Shown here one piece after another: positions 9,066 through 18,016 of a stretch of 64,000 nt of DNA. The DNA is from a virus. The stretch spans positions 1 to 64,000 of IMG/VR virus record IMGVR_UViG_3300033153_015382. One strand, written 5' to 3'. Made by a program: the position numbers and the translations under genes. Below the pieces are notes generated by a model, which worked only from the letters and a program-made list of their open reading frames with translations, made no database searches and was not told the origin of the DNA. Numbering within the stretch: position 1 is the first letter of the stretch; each line of letters opens with the position of its first letter.

Positions 9066-9822
9066 GGAAAACATCGTCATTGGACAGGGAGAAACAGGAG
9101 CTCCGCTTCTTAAGGTGCTTAAGAGAGGCGACTTGGGGGCAGCTGGAGTAGATATCCAAAAGGGTTTTGATGTTAGGGGGGGGACAACCTGTACTTTTCT
9201 TCATGTATGCATCCCGGGAGGTTTGGATAATTTTGTCGACATAGTGAATGGGTATAAAAAGCGTTTTAGTCCAGATATTATTATTATTCATAGTACCGTT
9301 TTTCCTGGGACGACGAGGAAGATAGGTCATGTTCCGACTCGTACCTTTCATAGTCCCATAAATGGAAAGCATAAAGAAATGTACGAGGCTCTTCTCCGTC
9401 ACCCTAAGTTTTTTAGTGTGGCAGAGGAATGCTTGGGGTCGATCGCTAAGATAGAAAATCTTTATTCTGGCTGTGGGATGCGTCCCGAATATGTAGAGGG
9501 TGGACCTGAAACTACTGAGCTTGGAAAGATATTGGCCACTACGGCATATTACTATAATATCGTTTGGGCCCAACAAGTCCAGGCTATTTGTGAGGAGCTG
9601 GGAGTAAACGAGAAAGAGGCGAAAAAGTGCTATGAGCTTATTGAGTCCTCCGACTATACCATGAAGGGAAAGTTCGCCGGAGCAGTTGGGGGGCATTGTT
9701 GCCGCGAGAACGTCTGGCTTCTTGAGGAGGGTGGCGTATCTTCGGATCTCCTTGACTACCTTTCTAGGTCAGACGAAGATTTTCGAATAAGACATAAAAT
9801 AGACCCTGATTGGCGTCGGTAA
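9055..9822 (+). CDS. UDP-sugar/GDP-mannose dehydrogenase-like protein (short)
   Basis: A 255-aa protein resembling part of the nucleotide-sugar 6-dehydrogenase family: S-T-V-F-P-G-T-T, the segment E-T-T-E-L-G-K-I-L-A-T-T-A-Y-Y-Y-N (helix contacting the substrate), and G-G-H-C-C in place of the usual G-G-H-C-I-P near the active site. It is much shorter than full enzymes (about 430 aa), and its N-terminal Rossmann region is minimal (I-V-I-G-Q-G-E-T-G). It may be a reduced family member or a diverged, non-oxidising relative. It overlaps the upstream oxidoreductase and abuts the downstream sulfotransferase-like gene. Confidence 0.55.
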   Translation: MAHRENIVIGQGETGAPLLKVLKRGDLGAAGVDIQKGFDVRGGTTCTFLHVCIPGGLDNFVDIVNGYKKRFSPDIIIIHSTVFPGTTRKIGHVPTRTFHSPINGKHKEMYEALLRHPKFFSVAEECLGSIAKIENLYSGCGMRPEYVEGGPETTELGKILATTAYYYNIVWAQQVQAICEELGVNEKEAKKCYELIESSDYTMKGKFAGAVGGHCCRENVWLLEEGGVSSDLLDYLSRSDEDFRIRHKIDPDWRR

Positions 9823-10536
9823 ATGCGGAAGTACTTCAAGGTGTACGGTCTTCAGAGAACTGGGACCAATTATATGCATCGTCTTTTGGCTAAGAATTTC
9901 AAGGTCGGTCCACTTTGGGAGAAGACGTACATATCGCACAAAGACATGTACAAGCATGCTCCCCCAGGGGCGATTGTCGATAGGCTCCTAGAAGGCGCCA
10001 TACCTCCGTTCAGCAAGGATAATGTATTTTTTGTTGTTATGGTGAAGCATCCCTATTCTTGGTTGGTAAGTCGCATGCGATTGGCCAAGAAAACTATTGA
10101 GGGAAACGAGGGGGAGGCTCTGGATAGACTGAAGGAATATAATCTCAAGTACAGAGAGTGGCTTCGATTCCTCTTTTGTAAGCCTTCTTGTTCCATTCTG
10201 GTTCGATACGAAGATTTAGTCAAAAATTACAAGGCACCTCTGGGGATTTTGCAGGCAGCCTTTAACCTAGAAATGACTGGAGACTCGCTTGAGAATGTTC
10301 GGGGGGTTATGCGGAAAAATAATACGGAAGACAAGGGTCAGTTATTTGATGTCAATTATTATCTTAAGAAGTTTTACCTGGAAGAATATCCGGAGCAATT
10401 TAAACGCCCTGTTTATCGAGCGATAGATTGGGGTGTAGTGCGTGAGCTGGGATATCGAGATGCATTACGTAAAGATATTTGGGGCTCGTCGGACGGCGAC
10501 GAACTATTTGACGGTTTTGCTCCCCCTCAATTTTGA
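9823..10536 (+). CDS. Sulfotransferase-like P-loop protein 1
   Basis: A 237-aa protein starting with a P-loop-like motif, Y-G-L-Q-R-T-G-T-N-Y-M (equivalent to the 5'-phosphosulfate loop of PAPS sulfotransferases). V-M-V-K-H-P-Y-S-W comes near residue 73 and V-R-Y-E-D-L near residue 127, also family features. Related proteins follow at 10460 and 14366, sharing the R-T-x-T-N, V-K-H/D-P-Y-x-W and R-Y-E-D-x-L pattern. The C-terminal about 25 residues overlap the next gene and look like run-on sequence. The likely role is sulfation of a glycan; PAPS use is inferred. Confidence 0.65.
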   Translation: MRKYFKVYGLQRTGTNYMHRLLAKNFKVGPLWEKTYISHKDMYKHAPPGAIVDRLLEGAIPPFSKDNVFFVVMVKHPYSWLVSRMRLAKKTIEGNEGEALDRLKEYNLKYREWLRFLFCKPSCSILVRYEDLVKNYKAPLGILQAAFNLEMTGDSLENVRGVMRKNNTEDKGQLFDVNYYLKKFYLEEYPEQFKRPVYRAIDWGVVRELGYRDALRKDIWGSSDGDELFDGFAPPQF

Positions 10537-11089
10537 TATTGAAATCGTCAAGGGTCTTTCTTTTAAGCACAACCCTCCCACAGGTCGTTTCGTGGGGGCG
10601 ATGAAGTCTGATTCTGGGAGACTCAATAAAACTTCTCTGTGTGCTATTGTTATGGTTAAACATCCATATCCCTGGGTACTTAGTCGAGCTAGATTTGCCA
10701 ACATAAAAAAAATGAGAATGGGACGACACGAGTCTTTTCTCGAGAAATTTATCGCAGATTATAATTTGAAATATAAGGCTTGGCTGGATTTCATTAGTAA
10801 GTTTCCCGAAAATACCTCCTTGGTTCGTTATGAGGATTTGCTCGATCATCCCAAGAAAGCCACCCTTAAACTCATGCGAAAATTCGGGTGGAAACTTAAA
10901 AAGAGTTGGTTTCGAGATATAAAGCAGGTTGTGGCGCCGGGAGAGATAATTAGGGAGGGCAGAAAATTTAATAAATTTTATTATACTCAAAAAAGGTATC
11001 TAGAAGAGTTGTCCCCCGATATCAGGAAGTTTCTGAACAAAAAATTTGACTGGAAGATGGCTGGAAAAATGGGGTATAAACCTGAATGA
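10460..11089 (+). CDS. Sulfotransferase-like P-loop protein 2
   Basis: A 209-aa paralogue of the preceding gene: F-G-A-R-R-T-A-T-N-Y-L at the N-terminus, V-M-V-K-H-P-Y-P-W in the middle and V-R-Y-E-D-L-L towards the end. ATG 10460 lies 77 nt inside the previous gene, a long overlap. The alignable N-terminal P-loop begins right after it, so no later start would keep the motif. Acceptor unknown. It ends in an ATGA overlap with the next sulfotransferase gene. Confidence 0.6.
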   Translation: MHYVKIFGARRTATNYLTVLLPLNFDIEIVKGLSFKHNPPTGRFVGAMKSDSGRLNKTSLCAIVMVKHPYPWVLSRARFANIKKMRMGRHESFLEKFIADYNLKYKAWLDFISKFPENTSLVRYEDLLDHPKKATLKLMRKFGWKLKKSWFRDIKQVVAPGEIIREGRKFNKFYYTQKRYLEELSPDIRKFLNKKFDWKMAGKMGYKPE

Positions 11090-11862
11090 TACTTCTAGTG
11101 ACTGGTCCCCCCAGAACGGGTTCTTCTGCTTTATGTAGAGCCTTGAGCATGCACGACAAGATACTTCTTACCGACGAAATGGGCATTTTTCACGACTACA
11201 ACTGGAAGCCAAATAAAAAGTATCCCGGAAAGCTCTTGAATTTTCTTAAAAAGCCTGCCAGGCCATTTTTGTACCCCGTCTTTAAGAAGAAGGGCATCTC
11301 CAGGAGCGCCCTAGAGGCCTTTGTCGAGAATCAAAAACCTTGTTCGGCTGACGTCCTTAAGTATATGATAAGAAAGAGTAGTCCAAGACCTCTCATAGCT
11401 GGAGACAAGTGTCCCTCTAGTTACTTACTTAGATTCGATGATGTTTCTAGACGAGCCGATAAATTTATTTTTACGATGCGAGACGGCCGGGCAGTTATTG
11501 CGTCTCAAGTCAGAAACTGGAGAAGAAATTTTCGTCTGAATCGGCCTACTGATCATTGGATGAAGCCGTCCATTGAGGGGTCAGTGAAGCTCTGGCTTCG
11601 GGACGCCAAGTTGGTTCTGAAATGTTTCAGAAGGGTCCGAGATCGTGCGATTATTTGCCGATACGAGGATTTTTTTGACGGGAAAACCGATTTGTTCGAT
11701 TCCATAGGAAGTTTTCTGGAGATTGACGGCGTGGCCCGGGAGGCTAGGAGGTGGTTTAAGCCCGTTCATTTATCCTCTTGGCAGGATGAAATCCCTGAGA
11801 TTGATGATAAAATAACAACGGAGTTTAAATCTGTGCTCCGTGACTTTGGCTATGAGGTTTAA
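11086..11862 (+). CDS. Sulfotransferase family protein 3
   Basis: A 258-aa protein closer to classical sulfotransferases: T-G-P-P-R-T-G-S-S-A-L-C-R-A-L at residues 6-20 (phosphosulfate loop), G-D-K-C-P-S-S-Y near residue 106, F-T-M-R-D-G-R-A-V-I-A-S (3'-phosphate-binding region), and C-R-Y-E-D-F near residue 193. Predicted to move sulfate from PAPS to an acceptor. The start overlaps the previous stop (ATGA). No TM segment seen. Confidence 0.7.
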   Translation: MILLVTGPPRTGSSALCRALSMHDKILLTDEMGIFHDYNWKPNKKYPGKLLNFLKKPARPFLYPVFKKKGISRSALEAFVENQKPCSADVLKYMIRKSSPRPLIAGDKCPSSYLLRFDDVSRRADKFIFTMRDGRAVIASQVRNWRRNFRLNRPTDHWMKPSIEGSVKLWLRDAKLVLKCFRRVRDRAIICRYEDFFDGKTDLFDSIGSFLEIDGVAREARRWFKPVHLSSWQDEIPEIDDKITTEFKSVLRDFGYEV

Positions 11863-11864
11863 TT

Positions 11865-12710
11865 ATGTCTATCGCCGCCCTCTATCGTGTCCATAATGTC
11901 GAAAGAATGGACTATCCCTTTGAACAGTCAGTCCGTCAAACCCTGCTTTTGTGCGATGAGATTTGCGTTGCGGCTGGTTATTCAGAAGATAATACTCTTG
12001 AGATTATTCTGAATTTGCAAAAAGAATTCGGGAAGGATAGGGTTAAGTATGTACAGTACGAGTTTGTGTATAACAGAGAATGGCAAGTGCTTGCCTGGAA
12101 TAAGGCCCGGAAGCTCACTAAAGCCGACTGGCTCTTGCTCATAGACGCCGACGAGGCTTTTCACGAGCAAGACATTCCTCGACTTAAGAAAATGCTCAAG
12201 AAGACAGATAGGCAATTGGTTAATTTTCCTATGTACCACTTCTATGGAACGCCAAATTTTTTAGTCACCGGAGGTCATTTTTACAAGAGGCATACGAGGA
12301 TGGGTTGTAAGGGAATAAAATTCGGGATGAAGAACTTCCGTCGCGATGGCAATTTAGCGCCCGTGTGCGATGTTGTGGCGACTCTCGGGGGGCGTGAAAA
12401 GAAAGTTCATAGGTATGGTGGACCTGAGATGCTTCAAGTCGATATTCCTATTTATCATTACGGATGGGTTCGTTCTGCCGAAGCTATGGGTATGAGACGG
12501 GTAAAGGGGCGTGCTTGGTATACAAATGACAAGAAGTTTTTCGATGGGCATCTACCTGAATTAAAAAAGCGGTTTAATTATCAAATGAAAAAAAATCGTT
12601 CTGTTTATAAAAACTTTAAGGGGACTCATCCAAGATTTATGAGGAGCTGGTTTGAGAAAGACCCCCACCCCAAAGAATGGGATACCCTTAGGAGGCAGGC
12701 CGATGAGTAA
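11865..12710 (+). CDS. Glycosyltransferase family 2 (GT-A)
   Basis: A 281-aa protein. The N-terminal region has R-V-H-N-V-E (typical GT2 start). L-L-L-I-D-A-D-E near residue 90 carries the D-x-D metal and nucleotide-sugar-binding motif. The rest is basic and rich in aromatic residues, as in many phage GT2-like proteins. The acceptor cannot be told. It overlaps the next GT2 gene by 8 nt, and the two are paralogues in order and spacing. Confidence 0.7.
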   Translation: MSIAALYRVHNVERMDYPFEQSVRQTLLLCDEICVAAGYSEDNTLEIILNLQKEFGKDRVKYVQYEFVYNREWQVLAWNKARKLTKADWLLLIDADEAFHEQDIPRLKKMLKKTDRQLVNFPMYHFYGTPNFLVTGGHFYKRHTRMGCKGIKFGMKNFRRDGNLAPVCDVVATLGGREKKVHRYGGPEMLQVDIPIYHYGWVRSAEAMGMRRVKGRAWYTNDKKFFDGHLPELKKRFNYQMKKNRSVYKNFKGTHPRFMRSWFEKDPHPKEWDTLRRQADE

Positions 12711-13455
12711 GCCTCGCGTATCTGCGATCATGTTGGTGTTAAACGAGCGCTTTTACATAAAGGCCTCGATGTATAATGCTCTTCAGTTTTTTGACGAGAT
12801 ATTAGTCCTTGACGGAGGTTCTCAAGATGGAACATTTGAGTTTTTAGAGGAATTTGCCTCTAAATTTTCTAGGGTCAAGATCGAGCAATGGCCTCAAGCT
12901 GACGCAAGACATTATCACCCTAGTTGGAATCAACCCGCTCGATGGAACAAGCTTATCGAGAAGGCTCGGTTTGATTGGATAGCGGTGCTTGGCGCAGATG
13001 AATGTTGGTGTGACCATGCTCGACCTAGACGTTTGATAATGAAGTATCAGGATACTCCGGCTTTTGCTTTTCCCAGATATGCCGTTACCGGAAGGCATGA
13101 ATATACTCCCAATTGGTTTCCAGATTATCAACTTCGGCTATTTGACAGGGCTGCCCTCGGGGGAGTTCGTTTCAAAAATATGCCTCGACATTGCACTCCA
13201 AAAACCCACATGGGGGCCGGAAGTACTCCTCCGAAGAAAAATTTTAAGAAATATTATTTAGTTCATTACCATCATGGATTTGGACCCAAAAGACACTCTC
13301 TCGGCAAGGGTATGAGAGTTGAAAAACTTCCTGGCTCTTTCGATCATCCTCGACATGCCCGCAAATATATAATCAACCACCCAGAAAGGGTAGATTTTAA
13401 ATATGATTTTCGGCTATATGGAAGGGCTGGGTTTGTCCCCAAGGAGACTCGATAG
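12703..13455 (+). CDS. Glycosyltransferase family 2 (GT-A), second copy
   Basis: A 250-aa GT2 protein: V-S-A-I-M-L-V-L-N-E-R-F at the N-terminus, then L-D-G-G-S-Q-D-G-T (donor-binding). The D-x-D position reads L-G-A-D-E-C-W. Start at ATG 12703 is supported by GGAGG 7 nt upstream inside the previous gene. It has a His-rich stretch (H-Y-H-H-G-F) near residue 195. Together with the upstream GT2 gene it probably builds consecutive linkages of one glycan. Confidence 0.7.
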   Translation: MSKPRVSAIMLVLNERFYIKASMYNALQFFDEILVLDGGSQDGTFEFLEEFASKFSRVKIEQWPQADARHYHPSWNQPARWNKLIEKARFDWIAVLGADECWCDHARPRRLIMKYQDTPAFAFPRYAVTGRHEYTPNWFPDYQLRLFDRAALGGVRFKNMPRHCTPKTHMGAGSTPPKKNFKKYYLVHYHHGFGPKRHSLGKGMRVEKLPGSFDHPRHARKYIINHPERVDFKYDFRLYGRAGFVPKETR

Positions 13456-14391
13456 ATGGCGAAACCAAAAATCTTAATGATAGTCGGTTTTGATTGGGCC
13501 AATGCGGCTTACAAAATGTACGAGGCTATTAACGAATTTGGAGATGTAGCTTCCATCCGTCTTTGGACTCGGTGGCCCTTTAAGGCACAAGGAAAGCGTA
13601 AGGGCTACAAGTATGACATGAAGGGGAATGAGCAACTTGCCGAGGCAAAGAATCTTGTCAAGGAGGCCGATGTCATACATTTTATAGATAGGGCTCATCC
13701 AGCGTTATCAAAGTCTCCCCTGCCAGCATTGGCTCCTCCCGACAAGAAGGCAATAGTGAGTCTGAATACATCGGCGTGGTATTCGGTGGGACCAGGAAGA
13801 GTCAAAAAGCTGTACGGCAAAATTAAAAATCGAAACCAAAATTGCTTAATTACCACCCTTACCGCTTCTATGCCTCTTCAGGCTATTCCCTTTAAGTATA
13901 CTCCGCAACCAATAGACACCAGAAAGATAGGGTTCAGGGAAAAAGTTTTTTCTCGAGAGAAGCTTGTTGTTGGTCACATGCCATTTTCTGGAAGGTTTGG
14001 GAAAAAGGGAACCAGGGAGATACAGGAGGCATTAAAAAGATACGAGAAGGCTGAGCTTCGTATTACAACTGGAGCTTCCCAAGAAGAGGCCATCGCTCGG
14101 AAAAGAAAGCTTGATGTTCTGATAGATCAGCTGGTGCTAGGGGCTTATGGCTACAACGCCCTAGAAGCCGCTTGTATCGGCATCCCGGTTATGTGCCATT
14201 TAAAAGAGGATTGCTGGCCATTAATTAATTGTCGGCGAGATGGGACGGATATACCTCAGAAGTTGGATTGGCTACAAGATCGTGCGAAACGGAAAACCGT
14301 GGGTAAGAAAACTCGGCGTTGGGTTGAAGAGACTCATGGTTATCCAGTTATAGGCAAAATGTGGAGTGAAATATACCGTGATTTTTGTTAA
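13456..14391 (+). CDS. GT-B glycosyltransferase-like protein
   Basis: A 311-aa protein: the N-terminus I-L-M-I-V-G-F-D-W-A-N-A-A-Y fits the first Rossmann strand and loop of a GT-B enzyme. Near residue 232, Y-G-Y-N-A-L-E-A-A-C-I-G-I-P-V matches the GT4 donor motif (usually E-x-F-G-x-x-x-L-E-A). The E-x7-E pattern is incomplete (Gly replaces the first Glu), so activity is uncertain. It starts right after the previous stop and overlaps the next gene by 26 nt. Confidence 0.6.
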   Translation: MAKPKILMIVGFDWANAAYKMYEAINEFGDVASIRLWTRWPFKAQGKRKGYKYDMKGNEQLAEAKNLVKEADVIHFIDRAHPALSKSPLPALAPPDKKAIVSLNTSAWYSVGPGRVKKLYGKIKNRNQNCLITTLTASMPLQAIPFKYTPQPIDTRKIGFREKVFSREKLVVGHMPFSGRFGKKGTREIQEALKRYEKAELRITTGASQEEAIARKRKLDVLIDQLVLGAYGYNALEAACIGIPVMCHLKEDCWPLINCRRDGTDIPQKLDWLQDRAKRKTVGKKTRRWVEETHGYPVIGKMWSEIYRDFC

Positions 14392-15085
14392 ACAATATGG
14401 TGAACGAAGAACTTGCACTAATCTTGCAAAATATTTTGTGGAGCAGAATACTGTCGGAGTCGAAGTCTTGGCTTCGGTTTTGGGGTGGAAACACGGGTTT
14501 CATTCTGGGAAAATAGACTGGAGTGGAGAAACATGGGGCGAGGAATATGGTAGGCCGCTTAAAGATCAAGTTAAAAATCTTTTGGAGATAAAAGAGGCTT
14601 ATACGGCAGGGGAATTGAGATACTTAGTTTGTGTGAAAGATCCGTATTCTTGGTGTTTATCCTTTGCTCGCTATCAAAGAAAAATAAACCCTGTTGGGTA
14701 CGTAAGACCTGCTTATTTAAAAAATATCATTGGTGTTTGGAACAAAAAGTATTTGAACTGGGAAAAGCTTTTAAATTCTGTTGAATTGAGTTTTTTATTT
14801 CGTTACGAGGATTTTCTTCGTGAGCCGAGGAGCGTGAGAGAGAGGCTGCTTAAGTCTTTATGTCTTCCTGGTAGTCAGAAAAGTTCTCTATCTTTTCCTC
14901 AGAAATTTTCCAGGGGAGGGCAGAGGCTTAACAAAAAAAACGCTTTTTCTTCTACTGCTTTTGATAGGGATTACTACCTGAATAGGCGGTATATGAAATT
15001 CTATAATTCTGATCACAAGGGCATATTCAGGAAGTGTCTGGATATCGCTCTGGCGAAAAGACTAGGATACACATTGTGCGAGTAG
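14366..15085 (+). CDS. Sulfotransferase-like P-loop protein 4
   Basis: A 239-aa paralogue of 9823 and 10460: Y-G-E-R-R-T-C-T-N-L near residue 12, then G-W-K-H-G-F, a conserved K-H seen in this P-loop group. V-C-V-K-D-P-Y-S-W and F-R-Y-E-D-F-L follow. The listed start is GTG 14366; GTG 14378 (four codons later) is also plausible, with GGAG about 11 nt upstream. Overlaps the glycosyltransferase before it and the gene after it. Sulfate-transfer function is inferred. Confidence 0.6.
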   Translation: MKYTVIFVKQYGERRTCTNLAKYFVEQNTVGVEVLASVLGWKHGFHSGKIDWSGETWGEEYGRPLKDQVKNLLEIKEAYTAGELRYLVCVKDPYSWCLSFARYQRKINPVGYVRPAYLKNIIGVWNKKYLNWEKLLNSVELSFLFRYEDFLREPRSVRERLLKSLCLPGSQKSSLSFPQKFSRGGQRLNKKNAFSSTAFDRDYYLNRRYMKFYNSDHKGIFRKCLDIALAKRLGYTLCE

Positions 15086-15894
15086 GTTTTTCAAAAAGAA
15101 AGCCCGTAGAGTCTGCGGTGGCTCGAGCTTTTTCGACTTTAGGACATGAGGTCATTTTTAAAAGAAGCAAGGCTGATTTTGAGAGTTTTGTTCGGAACAA
15201 TAACCTAGACATTCTTTTTCTGTCTTCTAGCGCCCCCGTTCCTTCCCCCAAGATTGTCCAAAAATTACAGAATAATTGTCGAGTTATCTACTGGGAGAGA
15301 AGGGCTCCTCCAAAAGGAATAGACAATAATCGCTATCGATTTAGGAACTATTTTACCATTTATAATGACGGGAGTGGGCGGTATCTTCCTTGCGCAGCGG
15401 AAGATCACCTATTTCTTAAGGAGGACGAAAGGTACGGGGTTTCGCTGGTGGCAAAAGATGTTTTCAAAAAGCCACGGAAGAGACAGCATGAGAAAAGAGT
15501 CCGATTGCAGAAGATGATATTCAAAGACGCATCGAATAGGTTTACGATGTACGGGGATATTCCCGAGAAAAGATACGATGATCGTTTTGAAATAATGGCG
15601 AATTCTGTTTGTTCTATCGGGATTTGGAATGCTGACAAAGCGGTTCCTCTTCGATATTTTGAGATAATTTCAACTTCTACGCCATTGATAACCTACCCCT
15701 ATGAGACATTCAGGAGTCTGTTTGTTCCGGGGGAGCATTACGTGGAGACAGAGTCTCTTTCCCTGACCCTAGATGCCTTATCTGGAGATAAAGAACGTTT
15801 TGAGGCGATAGGTCGAGCGGGTTATGAACATTTTTTGCAATATCATACTTATAAGCATCGAGTCAAATTTATGCTGAATCACCTGAAGGGATAG
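15076..15894 (+). CDS. CgeB-like glycosyltransferase (Glyco_trans_1_2-like)
   Basis: A 272-aa protein from GTG 15076, which overlaps the previous stop. The N-terminus is R-V-G-F-S-K-R-K, a GT-B first strand. The C-terminal half has N-S-V-C-S-I-G-I-W, then P-L-R-Y-F-E-I-I-S-T-S-T-P-L-I-T-Y (typical of CgeB-like domains, where R-x-F-E-x-x-A-x-G binds donor). Substrate unknown. Part of the continuous plus-strand carbohydrate operon. Confidence 0.6.
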   Translation: MRVGFSKRKPVESAVARAFSTLGHEVIFKRSKADFESFVRNNNLDILFLSSSAPVPSPKIVQKLQNNCRVIYWERRAPPKGIDNNRYRFRNYFTIYNDGSGRYLPCAAEDHLFLKEDERYGVSLVAKDVFKKPRKRQHEKRVRLQKMIFKDASNRFTMYGDIPEKRYDDRFEIMANSVCSIGIWNADKAVPLRYFEIISTSTPLITYPYETFRSLFVPGEHYVETESLSLTLDALSGDKERFEAIGRAGYEHFLQYHTYKHRVKFMLNHLKG

Positions 15895-15901
15895 TGGCGC
15901 A

Positions 15902-16351
15902 TTGAAAGGGGAAGTTATTTTAAAAGCTGATGATTTTGTCCGATTAGATGACAAGTGGAAGAGGTTCTTTTTTATTTTAGAGCAGTCGGACGTTTTGGCT
16001 TCTGTTGGAGTTTCTGGGAAACATTTTCTTCCTAAGTCAAGGAAAAGGGGCAGTTACTCAGATGTCCAAAAGATTTATCAAATTGGAAAGTCAGCCAAGA
16101 TAGCAGAAAAATTTGAAGAACCGATTGAACTTCTTTGGATTGATGGAGACCACTCTCATAAGGGGGCAAAGGAGGATATATCGAATTGGCGGAAGTTTGT
16201 CATTGTTGGAGGGATAATGGCTTTTCATGATTATGGAAGAAGTGGCGTAACACAGGCGGTTGATGAGTTTCTAGAAAAGGAATCGGATTGCTGGGAGGTT
16301 GTCTCGAACAGAGAGGTGGGCAGCATTTTTGTGCTGAGGAGACTGAAGTAG
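15902..16351 (+). CDS. Methyltransferase-like protein lacking its SAM-binding half
   Basis: A 149-aa ORF starting at TTG. The C-terminal half matches the Methyltransf_24 pattern: L-L-W-I-D-G-D-H-S-H-K-G, then G-G-I-M-A-F-H-D-Y-G and G-V-T-Q-A-V-D-E-F. The glycine-rich SAM motif expected about 60-80 residues before I-D-G-D-H is missing, and the N-terminal 80 residues show no Rossmann start. There is a stop just upstream in frame. Most likely a degenerate or truncated O-methyltransferase of sugar-tailoring type. Confidence 0.45.
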   Translation: MKGEVILKADDFVRLDDKWKRFFFILEQSDVLASVGVSGKHFLPKSRKRGSYSDVQKIYQIGKSAKIAEKFEEPIELLWIDGDHSHKGAKEDISNWRKFVIVGGIMAFHDYGRSGVTQAVDEFLEKESDCWEVVSNREVGSIFVLRRLK

Positions 16352-16404
16352 TTGAAAAGAGCACACCCATAGACATCGAGCGAAACAGATACTGAGTGTT
16401 TTAA

Positions 16405-17163
16405 ATGTTTAATTGGCCATTAAATCAGCGTTGTGCAGTGTCTTTGACCTATGACGATGGGAGAAAAACTCATTGTAAAGCAGCTGTTCCGCTGTTAAAT
16501 AAATACGGACTAAAGGGCACTTTTTATGTGGATTCTAGTTCAAAGTTTTTTAGAAGGCGACCCTATTTGTGGAAGAAAGTTGCCGAGGCAGGACACGAGC
16601 TGGGGAATCATGGCCTTTTTCATTCTTGTCGAAGAATTGAATCTCGGAAGGAGTGGCTGAAGCCTTATTTGGATTTGTGCGAATATACTCCAGACAGATT
16701 CGAAGAAGAACTTCAGATGGCGAATTTTATTTTATATTTAATAGACGGCAAAAAGAAAAGAACTTACGGAAATACCTGTTGGGACATCACTATTGGACGA
16801 GGAAAAGGAGAGGTGTCCATGGATGCTATTTTAAGGAAGAATTTTATTGCCGCCAGAGGTCCTCTCCGCCAGAAACCAGCCAGGATTGATTCGGAATTTA
16901 ATTTGATGCAGGTAGGGACTTTGCAGGCTGACGGGAAAACTTTCTCAGATCTGCAGCGTTTTATCGTCAAGGCGACCTTTCCCGGGAGTTGGGTAGTTTT
17001 GACCATTCATGGAGTTCAAGAAGATGGGCCGGGCCTGTTTTTAGAAAGCAAGGAACATCGGCGTTTAATTGAGTGGCTTTCGGCCCAAAGAAACAACATA
17101 TGGACTGCTCCGTTCATAGAAGTCGCTCGATACGTCAGAGACCGGCGGGAAAAGAAATCTTAG
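16405..17163 (+). CDS. Polysaccharide deacetylase (NodB homology, CE4)
   Basis: A 252-aa CE4-type protein. Motif 1 is L-T-Y-D-D-G (catalytic base D17, metal ligand D18). Motif 2 is G-N-H-G-L-F-H with metal ligands H69 and H73. Towards the C-terminus V-V-L-T-I-H-G gives the expected late His. Family members remove N-acetyl groups from GlcNAc-type polymers with a divalent metal. No signal peptide is seen, so it probably acts in the cytoplasm on a glycan precursor. A 53-nt gap separates it from the methyltransferase-like remnant. Confidence 0.75.
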   Translation: MFNWPLNQRCAVSLTYDDGRKTHCKAAVPLLNKYGLKGTFYVDSSSKFFRRRPYLWKKVAEAGHELGNHGLFHSCRRIESRKEWLKPYLDLCEYTPDRFEEELQMANFILYLIDGKKKRTYGNTCWDITIGRGKGEVSMDAILRKNFIAARGPLRQKPARIDSEFNLMQVGTLQADGKTFSDLQRFIVKATFPGSWVVLTIHGVQEDGPGLFLESKEHRRLIEWLSAQRNNIWTAPFIEVARYVRDRREKKS

Positions 17164-17433
17164 ATGCTTAAGTTGGAGAAAAAATTTCGGAATCGTGTTA
17201 CTGGAGAAGTATTTTCCGACTTCTTGGATGTGATTGGCGATAGGGTTACCTTAAACTATTCTTTTAGATATTGTAGTGGTGGATATCGAGGGGAATGCGG
17301 AAAAATTGCCAAGAAAAATGCGCTTTCAACACCGACTCTTTGGTTCGAGAAATTCCTCGCAAGCAACGACGCTATCGCCTCGGGGGAGATATATCACGAG
17401 GCAGAAGTCGAGAGGGTGGGCGGCAATGGTTAA
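17164..17433 (+). pseudogene. Small gene with a probable frameshift
   Basis: The first frame gives 89 aa; its first half (V-T-G-E-V-F-S-D-F-L-D-V-I-G-D-R-V-T-L) looks like real protein. The second half turns into low-quality sequence. In the -1 frame, open from 17277 to 17495, the end reads W-L-S-W-T-S-V-S-L-I-E-H-L-V-N-Q-G, again protein-like. The two pieces together would make a small protein of about 105-110 aa, so one or two frameshifts (real, programmed or sequencing) are likely between about 17270 and 17420. Function unknown. Confidence 0.35.
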
Positions 17434-17515
17434 GTTGGACTTCTGTTTCCCTTATTGAGCATTTAGTTAATCAGGGAGTTAAAATAAAATTTTAGAATAG
17501 AAGGGAAGGTAAGGG

Positions 17516-18016
17516 ATGGGAGAAAGAGGCAATTTTATACATCCTTCTGCGGCAAAATTCGTCAAAAGAAATAAGGTTCGGTTAGGCGTGGGGGTTGTGG
17601 TATGCAAAGGAGTCCGAATTGGAAAAAATGTTTACATAAACAACAATGTCGTTATTCAAAAGGGGGCTCATATAGGAAATCATGTCGGGATACAAGCTTT
17701 GGCTCATATATGTGTAAACGCCATTATTGAAGATGACGTTTTTATTGGGCCTAGTGTGTCTTTGGCGGGCGTAAGAGATATCAGGCATGGGCGAGGACCT
17801 TATGTCAGAGAGGCCCCGGTAATCAAGAGGGGGGCTCGGATCGGCGTGGGTGCTATCATTTTACCAGGGGTTGTCGTTGGAGAGGAGTGTTTAATAGGGG
17901 CTGGAGCTGTTGTCACGAAAAGTACAGAGCCATTTGGTATTTATATGGGTTGTCCAGCTCGAAAAGTTGGAGTTGTGGAAGAAAAAGATCGCCTGAAAAA
18001 GGAGATGAAATCATGA
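17516..18016 (+). CDS. Hexapeptide-repeat acyl/acetyltransferase
   Basis: A 166-aa left-handed beta-helix protein. Hexapeptide turns such as V-R-I-G-K-N-V, A-H-I-G-N-H and I-E-D-D-V-F-I-G-P run from residue about 25 to 145. The end I-G-A-G-A-V-V-T-K-S-T followed by G-C-P-A-R-K-V is the usual finish of sugar O/N-acetyltransferases (WbbJ/DapD-like). The donor is probably acetyl-CoA. It ends in an ATGA overlap with the truncated sulfotransferase gene. Confidence 0.75.
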   Translation: MGERGNFIHPSAAKFVKRNKVRLGVGVVVCKGVRIGKNVYINNNVVIQKGAHIGNHVGIQALAHICVNAIIEDDVFIGPSVSLAGVRDIRHGRGPYVREAPVIKRGARIGVGAIILPGVVVGEECLIGAGAVVTKSTEPFGIYMGCPARKVGVVEEKDRLKKEMKS

